Shown here piece after piece: positions 1 through 5,540 of a stretch of 6,781 nt of DNA; position 1 is the first letter of the stretch, and the number at the start of each line of letters is the position of its first letter. The notes below the pieces were generated by a model. That model had not been told where the DNA came from, did not search any database, and saw only the letters and a program-made list of their open reading frames with translations. This DNA is from an uncultured Clostridia bacterium (GTDB lineage Bacteria > Bacillota > Clostridia > TANB77 > CAG-508). Location: contig CALXRJ010000112.1 of assembly GCA_944390615.1 (NCBI GenBank), forward strand, positions 1 to 6,781, read 5' to 3'. A program made the position numbers and the translations under genes.

Positions 1-8
1 ACTATTCA

Positions 9-51
9 CGAGGAATGCAATAAATTTTATGACAATAACCGTTGGAGGCGG
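9..51 (-). repeat. 43-base direct repeat, copy 1
   Basis: This copy matches positions 4791-4833 in the same orientation at 41 of 43 bases; the differences are at 31 and 44. The flanks on both sides do not match, so the repeat is a sharply bounded unit. It contains the small palindrome ATAAATTTTAT and the sequence AACCGTT. It lies about 35 bases beyond the spoIID stop, in non-coding sequence. The other copy directly precedes a truncated FGE/SUMF1-fold fragment, so another such fragment may lie beyond the left edge, but that cannot be seen. Its function is unknown. Confidence 0.85.
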
Positions 52-64
52 ATTTTTTCAGCCG

Positions 65-95
65 TGAATTGTAACATTTGGGGTGTTACAATTCA
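65..95. other. 12-bp perfect inverted repeat over the spoIID stop
   Basis: The arms 65-76 and 84-95 are perfectly complementary over 12 bases with a 7-base loop, and the spoIID TAA (88-86) lies inside one arm. On the minus strand the hairpin is followed by an A-rich stretch, not a U-tract, so it is not a canonical Rho-independent terminator. It may stabilise the mRNA 3' end or act as a weak or factor-assisted terminator. Confidence 0.6.
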
Positions 96-1105
96 TTTAC
101 ATATGTAATTTCAACCCCTGTATAAAAATGTTGTATAATTTCTTTATAATTACAACCACTTTTTGCCATACTATCTGCCCCCGTTTGACTCATTCCTACG
201 CCATGCCCATATCCTGTAACTGTAAATTTTATAGTATCCCCCTCTATGGTAAAGGAAAAATTAGTGGATCTTAAACCTAATAAAGTTCTTGCTTCTGTTC
301 CTGCTATTTCTATATTTCCAAATTTTATGGTTCTTACTCTTCCGCTTTCTGTATATGCTATAATTTTTATCGCGTCTTCTTCCTCAAAATTGATTTCCAG
401 ATCTGCATATTTTTCTTTTAATTGCTTAACAAGTTCTTCTTTACTTAACTCTACTTCTGAATTATAACCAGAATAAGCATCTTCTCCTGCTGTTTGTACA
501 CTTTGTAAATAGGGAAAATTGGTTCCTCCCCACACATTTGTGGCAGTCTCTGTTGTCCCTCCACTGTTGGCATGGAAAAAGGCATCAATTGGTTCTCCCT
601 GATAGGTTATAATCTCTCCTTGGGTACTATCTACTGCTTCTACAATTTTGTCCCAATTTGAATTTCTAACATTTTCATCCCATTTGGCTAATCTATCTTC
701 TTTGGAAATCCAGGCTTGACAACAAGTAGATGCATCACATATATCAGCCTCTCCATGTTTTCCATTACTATGCATAATTTGATATAAGGTATATGTTCTT
801 GCTACTACTGCTTGTGCTTTTAAAGCTTCTAATTCATAATCAGCAGGCATTTCAGCAGATACTACCCCATATAAATACTCATCCATTGGAACTTCTTCAT
901 AGGTTTGTGTTTGGGTATGGTATAATTTAATTGTGGCATATTTGGTATAATCATATTTTACTTTTTCTTCCCCACTATCTTCTACCTTTTCTTCTAAACT
1001 TTCCTCTACAGTTGCTACTACTTCCTGTTTCTTTTTTGTAAATAGGGATGGAAGCATAAACAAAACACAAATTAATGACAATAAATAGATGAAAAATTTT
1101 TTCAT
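86..1105 (-). CDS. spoIID: Stage II sporulation protein D (peptidoglycan lytic transglycosylase)
   Basis: SpoIID is a membrane-anchored lytic transglycosylase. With SpoIIM and SpoIIP it remodels septal peptidoglycan while the mother cell engulfs the forespore. The preferred start is the ATG at 1105, because GGAGG at 1118-1114 sits 8 bases upstream; an earlier ATG at 1123 would place that ribosome binding site inside the gene. This gives 339 residues, the usual family size. Residues 1-25 are Lys-Lys followed by a hydrophobic membrane anchor, then a Glu/Lys-rich linker to about residue 55. The SpoIID domain follows, with the signature MDEYLYGVVSAEMP carrying the likely catalytic Glu85. Later come HANSGGTTETATNVWGG and the C-terminal GYGHGVGMSQTGADSMA motif. 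There is no in-frame CGG and no frameshift. It lies downstream of the sigF terminator and so is probably transcribed separately; the family is normally sigma-E dependent, but I could not assign promoter boxes. Confidence 0.95.
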   Translation of the reverse strand: MKKFFIYLLSLICVLFMLPSLFTKKKQEVVATVEESLEEKVEDSGEEKVKYDYTKYATIKLYHTQTQTYEEVPMDEYLYGVVSAEMPADYELEALKAQAVVARTYTLYQIMHSNGKHGEADICDASTCCQAWISKEDRLAKWDENVRNSNWDKIVEAVDSTQGEIITYQGEPIDAFFHANSGGTTETATNVWGGTNFPYLQSVQTAGEDAYSGYNSEVELSKEELVKQLKEKYADLEINFEEEDAIKIIAYTESGRVRTIKFGNIEIAGTEARTLLGLRSTNFSFTIEGDTIKFTVTGYGHGVGMSQTGADSMAKSGCNYKEIIQHFYTGVEITYVNEL

Positions 1106-1181
1106 TTTCATTACCTCCATCATTCGAATTTACAGCTGGCATAAGCCACCCATGGTTATTGTTATACAATATATGAAAACT

Positions 1182-1262
1182 AAAAAAAAAATAGAACTAA
1201 CTTTTTTGTACGAAACTTAAAAAATATCCATTTTTAGTTTCCGTACATTTTAAAGTTAGCTC
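1182..1262 (-). terminator. Long hairpin terminator of the spoIIA operon
   Basis: An imperfect stem pairs roughly 1194-1222 with 1231-1262: CTAAC with GTTAG at the base, GTAC with GTAC in the middle, and GAAACT with AGTTTC near the top, with one bulged base and a small internal loop. On the minus strand it is followed by ten consecutive T (1191-1182), as expected for a Rho-independent terminator after sigF. On the plus strand a T6 run follows at 1263-1268, so it may work in both directions, although no plus-strand gene is seen. Confidence 0.8.
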
Positions 1263-1307
1263 TTTTTTGGCTACCATCTTCTATTTTATTCGCATTGAAA
1301 AAACTTT

Positions 1308-2034
1308 TTAAGCCAGTTCTTTTTTCATTTGATTTAAAATGCGCTTTTCAATCCTTGATACCTGCACTTGCGATATGCCAAGAATTTTAGCTACATCTAT
1401 TTGGGTTTTGTCTTTAAAATATCTTAGTAAAATCACCTGTTTATCTCTAGGTGGCAAAGCCTCAATCATTTTATTAATGGCAATTTTATTGGTAATCGAA
1501 CTTGCTTCATCTTGATTGGTTGACAATGTTTCTAAAATATTGAGTGAATTATTTTCTTTATGATCAGAAAATATATTTTCTTCAATCGAATTTACTGGCA
1601 GACTACTATCTAAAGCTAAAGTAATTTCTTCTTTTGGTGTTCTCAGTATTTTGGCAATTTCTCCGTAAGGTTGGATCTCTTCCATTTTTACTAAAAAAGT
1701 CTTTTTGCAAATCTACTATTTTTCTATGTAAATCCTTTAAACTTCTACTTACCTTAATGGGTCCATCATCTCTTAAAAATCTTTTGATTTCTCCTAAAAT
1801 ATAGGGAACTGCATAAGTAGAAAGTTTAACATCAAAATTTGCATCAAAATTTCTAATAGATTTAATAAAACCCATTGCTCCTATTTGATAGATGTCTTCT
1901 ACTTCATAACCTCTTCCAATAAATCTTTTTACAATACTCCAAATTAATCCTTGATTACTTTCCACTAGTTTTGCCATAGCATCTTTATCCCCTGTTTGGG
2001 CTTTTTTTATCTCATTGGTAATATCCTCTAGCAA
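1308..2034 (-). CDS. sigF: RNA polymerase sigma-F factor, read through a +1 shift at CGG
   Basis: Sigma-F is the first forespore-specific sigma factor, held inactive by SpoIIAB. Region 2 covers about residues 25-95 (SNQGLIWSIVKRF, DIYQIGAMGFIKSI, LSTYAVPYILGEIKRFLRDDG). Region 4 is near the C-terminus (ALPPRDKQVILLRYF and the helix-turn-helix QIDVAKILGISQVQVSRIEKRI). Zero-frame reading stops at 1608-1606 after 142 codons and loses region 4. At 1665-1663 the 124th codon is CGG; skipping its C gives GGA at 1664 and continues as GEIAKIL to a natural stop. The total is 241 residues, close to the usual sigma-F size. The start is TTG at 2034: an in-frame stop lies just upstream and AAGGGGG sits 7 bases before it. 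It could be sigma-G by sequence alone, but the spoIIAA-spoIIAB context identifies sigma-F. Confidence 0.93.
1662..1668 (-). other. +1 frameshift site TTA-CGG-A in sigF
   Basis: On the minus strand the sequence is TTA CGG A. Before it the frame encodes KNGRDPTL; after removing one base it encodes GEIAKILRTPKEE, which continues the sigma-factor region 3 pattern (...PTL-x-EIA...). Both frames are intact apart from this base. It is one of four sites in the window with the same NNN-CGG-N form. Confidence 0.85.
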
Positions 2035-2038
2035 ACTA

Positions 2039-2510
2039 CTACCCCCTTAAAGCTTCTTCTAAGGTTACTTCTTCTGCTTTAGGTTGTTCTTTTATCGTTT
2101 TTTTCATGGTAACTTTTGTTCCGAAGTCCTAATACGGATTCCACTTTTAGGTCATCCATAAAACTTTCCATGATGGTAAAGCCCATGCCAGATCTTTCTA
2201 GGTTTGGTTTACTGGTATATAATGGTTGTTTTGCCATTTCTATATTTTCAATTCCCTTTCCATTATCTGAAATTTCAATTGTCACCTCTCTATCTATAAT
2301 TTTACATCTGATGTTTACAATTCCTAATTTATCCTCATAACCATGAACAATAGCATTTGTAACTGCTTCTGATACAGCAGTTTTTATGTCTGAAATTTCT
2401 TCTATCGTAGGGTCTAACCCGGATACAAATGCTGCCACTGTAATTCTAGCAAATGCTTCATTATTTGATCTACTTAGAAATTCTAATTTCATTTCATTTT
2501 CACCAATCAT
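2039..2510 (-). CDS. spoIIAB: Anti-sigma-F factor / serine kinase SpoIIAB, read through a +1 shift at CGG
   Basis: SpoIIAB is a GHKL-fold kinase that binds sigma-F or phosphorylates SpoIIAA. The N box EAVTNAIVHGY is at about residues 48-58, the G1 box SDNGKGI at 81-87, and ERSGMGF at 105-111. Zero-frame reading leaves the family consensus after residue 129 and ends at 2081-2079 with an unrelated tail. Codon 130 is CGG (2123-2121). Skipping its C gives GLGTKVTMKK, the conserved final nucleotide-binding motif with its expected glycine, then a tail to TAG at 2041-2039. The total is 156 residues, against about 146 in B. subtilis. The ATG overlaps the spoIIAA stop (ATGA), indicating translational coupling. 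The restored stop lies 4 bases before the sigF TTG, whereas the zero-frame stop lies over 40 bases upstream. Confidence 0.93.
2120..2126 (-). other. +1 frameshift site CTT-CGG-A in spoIIAB
   Basis: On the minus strand the sequence is CTT CGG A. The upstream frame ends DLKVESVLGL, and the +1 frame resumes at once as G-TKVTMKK. The restored glycine is the one expected in the G-x-G-T motif of GHKL ATPases, so the exact reading is strongly constrained. This is the clearest of the four sites together with that at 5213-5219. Confidence 0.9.
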
Positions 2511-2866
2511 ATCACTTTTTCCTCCTCATCTTGTGTTAATTCAAAATATTCCTCTTGCAAATTTACTTCTGGAATTAATTTTAAAACGCCACTCATTTCA
2601 AAAATTTTTCTTACATTTTCTGTTAAATTAGCAAGTTCCATTTTTCCACCAAGCATCGCAACCTGCTTATATCTTCCTATTACCATTCCGATTCCGCTAC
2701 TGTCCATGAAAACAACACGATCAAAATCAAATATAACTCTTTTAGGCATAAATCTTTCAATTTCATAGTCCGCTCTCCTCCTTATTTCTTTTACTTTACA
2801 TTCGTCGATTTCTTCTGTAATTTTAAATACCAGAAGCTTTGGCTTGCTATAATACTTAACTTCCAT
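2507..2866 (-). CDS. spoIIAA: Anti-sigma-F factor antagonist SpoIIAA (STAS domain)
   Basis: SpoIIAA is the anti-anti-sigma factor. Its unphosphorylated form displaces sigma-F from SpoIIAB; SpoIIAB phosphorylates it on a serine and SpoIIE removes the phosphate. The 119-residue length is typical of a single STAS domain. The motif FMDSSGIGMVIGRYK at about residues 53-67 carries the phospho-acceptor, most likely Ser57, the second serine of DSSG. It is the first gene of the operon. AAGGAGG lies 4 bases before the ATG at 2866, and the TGA overlaps the spoIIAB ATG. It contains no in-frame CGG and no frameshift; one arginine (in DFDRVVF) is encoded by CGT, which shows that at least this CGN codon is read conventionally. 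Confidence 0.95.
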   Translation of the reverse strand: MEVKYYSKPKLLVFKITEEIDECKVKEIRRRADYEIERFMPKRVIFDFDRVVFMDSSGIGMVIGRYKQVAMLGGKMELANLTENVRKIFEMSGVLKLIPEVNLQEEYFELTQDEEEKVI

Positions 2867-3060
2867 AAAACCTCCTTATTTTCTTTTGATTTTGGATGGC
2901 TTGTCCATCTTTTATTGGTTATAAGTGTATCACTTTTATATGGAAAAATTTGTCAAAACTTGTAGGTGATTTAAATTTTTTTTATTTAGAAAGAGAGCAT
3001 AAAAAAGTAAAGCTAAGGTACTGAAAAAAGTAAATAATTTCTTTTTTTCTTATATAATAT
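2867..3060 (-). promoter_or_regulatory. Upstream region of the spoIIA operon
   Basis: This AT-rich leader must hold the spoIIA promoter. A perfect TTGACA hexamer lies at 2956-2951 on the minus strand, but no good -10 box follows at 17-18 bases (GTGATA or TGATAC), and I see no convincing sigma-H consensus, the usual control in Bacillus. Two small inverted repeats lie between it and the gene: 2923-2935 (AAGTG-TAT-CACTT), overlapping the expected -10 position, and 2895-2909 (GATGG, 5-base loop, CCATC) in the presumed untranslated leader. The first could be an operator. The assignment is tentative. Confidence 0.3.
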
Positions 3061-3095
3061 TAAAAAAGCAACAAATTTCAATACGTTGTTGCTTT
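3061..3095 (-). terminator. Rho-independent terminator downstream of the transposase remnant
   Basis: The arms 3065-3074 and 3086-3095 pair perfectly over 10 bases (AAAGCAACAA with TTGTTGCTTT) with an 11-base loop. On the minus strand the stem runs into six T (3067-3062), so it would stop transcription arriving from the right before the spoIIA promoter region. Between it and the transposase remnant (3096-3291) I see no other recognisable gene, only AT-rich sequence and the possible +1 extension ending at 3150. Confidence 0.75.
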
Positions 3096-3291
3096 ATAAT
3101 GTGATAAGATGTTTAAAAAACTTTTTATAAATTTTGAAAAATACAAATTTTATATAATTTTTACTAATAGTATTAACTTTAAATAAAAAACATATGACGT
3201 ACCTCTACTTTTATGTTGGCACTTCATCCATTTTTTGATTATCCTCTTTTTGCCGCTATATAAACCAAATATAATTGTATATGTATGCAAG

Positions 3292-3570
3292 CTAAGTCCA
3301 CCGATTTTGCTTTGCATAATTTGTTATTCTTTCGTCTTTTATTTTTGTATTTCGAAATACTGATAGCAAACTATAACTTGGCACTTCTTTCTCTGGATTT
3401 AAATCTAAAAAATATTTATACGCCATATCTTTTTTGGCTCTTTTTATTACTTTTCTATCTAAATCTATATTTTCTTTTAATTTTCTTAAGAAGTGGTCTT
3501 TCGGTATTATTTTATCATATAATGATATATGCTCTGACATGTTTATTTGCTTATATCTATTTTCTAACAT
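3292..3570 (-). pseudogene. IS1182-like transposase, internally deleted remnant
   Basis: The N-terminus (KQINMSEHISLYDKIIPKDHFLRKLKENIDLD) matches my memory of IS1182-family transposases, and KKDMAYKYFLDLNPEKEVPSYSLL resembles the segment that normally lies a few dozen residues later. The two are joined directly, so an internal piece is missing, and the catalytic core after FRNTKIKDERI is absent. At 92 residues it is far shorter than the usual 450 or more, so it cannot be an active transposase. It has a plausible ribosome binding site (GGAGTGA) upstream of the ATG at 3570. An in-frame CGG (3303-3301) comes three codons before the stop; skipping its C opens another 50 codons to 3150, with no product I recognise. 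I see no clear terminal inverted repeats. Confidence 0.75.
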
Positions 3571-3703
3571 AAAAAAGTCACTCCAAACCTAGTTTTTTCA
3601 ATGATATTATTCTATCATACTCATTGTTTTTTACTAGTGTTTTTTGTGATTTTTTTCTTTTTTTACACTTTTTTATTTTACATAATTTTACTTTTTAAAC
3701 ATT

Positions 3704-4790
3704 TTAATAAAGTGACACGCGAAAACCGACCATCATCGTAAGCATAGGTCGTACCAAAGGCACCTCCATAGTTAGCTGGATCACTAGACCCATTGTAGCT
3801 GTAACCGCCTCCTCGAAGAGTACAAGGATTGTTCGGCCTATCGGTATATTCAAGAGTCCACTCAAATACATTTCCAGCTATATCATAGATATTTTGCTTA
3901 CTAAATGTGCTACTTGCTCCTGTTGTTAATAATACAGGTTCTGAACTTTTTTTATTATAGGGAGCATTTAGCCAACTAGCTCCATATTCTAGTGAATACT
4001 TAGCTAGTGTATTTGTTATATTATAAGTACTATCAAGATAATTTCCCCAACTTGTACTATTAGAATCTAGTTCATCTTCTGTTGCTCCTTTTGTTTCTAA
4101 ATACTTTAATACTAAATCCCACTGCACTCCAAACATTAAACTACTCGTATAATCTCCACTATTTACTTTATCGGCCAATGTCTGTGCCTCACTACAATAT
4201 ATATAGGTATATGGATATTGATTTTCTTTAGATGTTGGTATAGCCGAACTATCATTAATTGGTACATAGCTTGTTCTATTAGTCGCTATTCCTGCTTCAT
4301 ATCTCCCTATCCAAAATCCTCCATTTTCGTATACACTTTGTAACATTGTTTGTTTTAAATTATTGTATTCACTCTTTGTTAACCCTGTTTGCTCTTCTGA
4401 ATACCATGTATCTGTATAATTGACTACATATGTTGTATACGTATGCAAATCTTCTTCTATAGTAGTATATTGTTCTTCTGTAAATTTACCATCTGCACCT
4501 GCTGTAATTTCAGTTCCTGCTGTTGGATAAACACTCACTGTTCTTGGCACTTCTATCCATACATATTGGTTTCCTACATTATCTTCTATTACTAATCCTG
4601 TACTTAAATCCGTTCCTGCAACTTGGCTAAAATCTTCACTTGGCAAATATAGTGTTGTTCCTGTATCTGATGGCAAAGTTGCAACTCCACCTGAAGAACC
4701 ACTTAAACTTCCTTACCAAATATCTCCTACCTTTATTGTGTGTTTTCCATCGATGGTTGTTAACTCTAATTCCGCAGGTATGCCGGGAGC
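3704..4790 (-). pseudogene. FGE/SUMF1-fold surface-protein fragment, 5'-truncated, with a +1 CGG site
   Basis: The fragment resembles the C-terminal formylglycine-generating-enzyme-like (SUMF1, C-type-lectin fold) domain common in clostridial envelope proteins: VGNQYVWIEVP, GGFWIGRYEAGI, MFGVQWDLVLKYLETKG, IYDIAGNVFEWTLEYT and LRGGGYSYNGSSDPANYGG. The body is open from 4712 (TTG at 4676) leftward. Further upstream the same frame holds IPAELELTTIDGKHTIKVGDIW before a TAA at 4715-4713, which looks like a nonsense change within a once longer gene. It has no start codon, signal peptide or membrane anchor, and ends abruptly at the 43-base repeat. At the 3' end the zero frame gives the non-family tail SRVTLLKCLKSKIM, whereas skipping C of CGG at 3728-3726 gives GFRVSLY and TAA at 3706-3704, the usual family ending. 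It may be a dead gene or a silent donor cassette; translation from TTG 4676 is possible but unproven. Confidence 0.75.
3725..3731 (-). other. +1 frameshift site GGT-CGG-T in the FGE/SUMF1 fragment
   Basis: On the minus strand the sequence is GGT CGG T. The upstream frame ends YAYDDG; dropping one base gives GFRVSLY and a stop 8 codons later. GFRV(S/T)L followed by an aromatic residue is the normal end of this domain family. This is the only one of the four sites followed by T rather than A, and the only one preceded by a glycine codon. Confidence 0.8.
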
Positions 4791-4833
4791 CGAGGAATGC
4801 AATAAATTTTATAACAATAACCGTTTGAGGCGG
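4791..4833 (-). repeat. 43-base direct repeat, copy 2
   Basis: This copy matches positions 9-51 in the same orientation at 41 of 43 bases. It sits between the end of the acyltransferase-like gene (stop at 4855-4853) and the truncated FGE/SUMF1 fragment, exactly at the 5' break of that fragment. It does not match integron attC core patterns, and only two copies are visible. It may mark a recombination or gene-conversion boundary, or be a dispersed intergenic repeat. Confidence 0.85.
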
Positions 4834-4852
4834 CTAATTCCAAAACAACTAT

Positions 4853-5519
4853 CTATCTTCTATCTACAATTTCATCCTGATTTTTATAAATACTATTTTC
4901 CTTAACCACACCTCTAACAGAAGCTAATGGATAAATCATAGTCTTTTTCCCAATCACACTACCAGGATTAATAACAGCACCACATCCCACTTCAACATGA
5001 TCACCTAAAACCGTTCCAAATTTATTCAAATCAGTATCTATTTTTCTCCCATGATAAGATATCGTAACCAACTTTTTATCTGCTCTTACGTTAGAAATAA
5101 CAGCTCCTGCTCCCATATGTGCCTGATACCCCAAAATAGAATCTCCCACATAATTATAATGTGGTACTTGCACTTTATTAAACAATATGGCATTTTTCAA
5201 TTCTGTTGCATTTCCGAACTACTGCTTCTTTTCCAATAATAACATTTCCTCGAATAAAAGCGGCATGTCTTATTTCTGCTTTTTCATCAATAATGCATGG
5301 ACCTATGATACAACTAGTTGGTGCAATTTTTGCTGTTTTGGCAATCCATATATTTTCACCGATTTTGTTAAATTTTTCTTGGTCTAAAGAATTTCCAAGT
5401 TCTAGGATAAACTCACCTATTTTAGGCAAAACTTCCCAACCAAATGTACAATTTTCAAATATTTTTTTTGCTATCGTTTCTTTTAAATCTACCAAATATT
5501 TTATTTCTATTTCTTCCAT
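4853..5519 (-). CDS. Left-handed beta-helix acyltransferase-like protein, read through a +1 shift at CGG
   Basis: The protein resembles the hexapeptide-repeat, GlmU-C-terminus-like family of sugar-nucleotide acyltransferase-like proteins. An alpha-helical N-terminus (residues 1-55, DLKETIAKKIFENCTFGWEVLPKIGEF) precedes repeated [I/V]-G-x-x-x-x turns from about residue 56: ENIWIAKTAKIAPTSCIIGPCII, AEIRHAAFIRGNVIIG, then LGYQAHMGAGAVISNV and LGDHVEVGCGAVINPGSVIG. The zero frame ends at 5178. Codon 102 is CGG (5216-5214); skipping its C gives VVGNATELKNAILF, the expected helix turn, and runs to TAG at 4855-4853 for 221 residues. The ATG at 5519 follows AAGG at a suitable spacing and lies 21 bases after the pyrophosphorylase stop, so the two are probably co-transcribed. 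The substrate is not provable; acetyl or acyl transfer to an amino-sugar phosphate is the natural guess. Confidence 0.88.
5213..5219 (-). other. +1 frameshift site GTT-CGG-A in the acyltransferase-like gene
   Basis: On the minus strand the sequence is GTT CGG A. The upstream frame reads VIIGKEAVV and the +1 frame continues directly as GNATELKNAILFNKVQVPHYNY. Glycine followed by Asn or His at this turn is typical of hexapeptide proteins, so the reading is well constrained. The zero frame diverges to KCNRIEKCHIV and stops. Confidence 0.9.
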
Positions 5520-5540
5520 TTTTCCTTATCTTTATTTAAG

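Noticed and set aside
9..51. Integron attC site or CRISPR repeat
   Set aside because: The core attC motifs (RYYYAAC/GTTRRRY) are not present in the right form, and only two copies about 4.8 kb apart are seen, with no spacer array.
1308..1685. A separate small sigma-region-4 gene starting at ATG 1685, and a separate beta-helix gene starting at TTG 5200
   Set aside because: These starts lie inside overlapping out-of-frame sequence, and the pieces join into single complete proteins at the CGG sites.
1308..2510. sigF and spoIIAB as ordinary pseudogenes
   Set aside because: Each has a single one-base lesion, intact family sequence on both sides, good ribosome binding sites and operon structure; drift would be expected to leave varied stops and indels.
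2116..2631. Plus-strand open frames over the spoIIA genes and elsewhere
   Set aside because: They are antisense shadows of well-supported minus-strand genes, with no ribosome binding sites or recognisable motifs.
3678..4676. Diversity-generating retroelement
   Set aside because: The domain type fits a DGR target, but I found no template repeat matching its 3' end and no reverse transcriptase gene in the window.
1662..5219. Four frameshifts as random sequencing or assembly errors
   Set aside because: Random indels would not all fall on in-frame CGG, and the sites are not homopolymers. A systematic, motif-linked base-calling error remains possible and needs raw reads.
1662..5219. Simple reassignment of CGG to another amino acid, as reported in some bacteria
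   Set aside because: Reading CGG as any single three-base codon leaves all four genes out of frame; a +1 shift is required.
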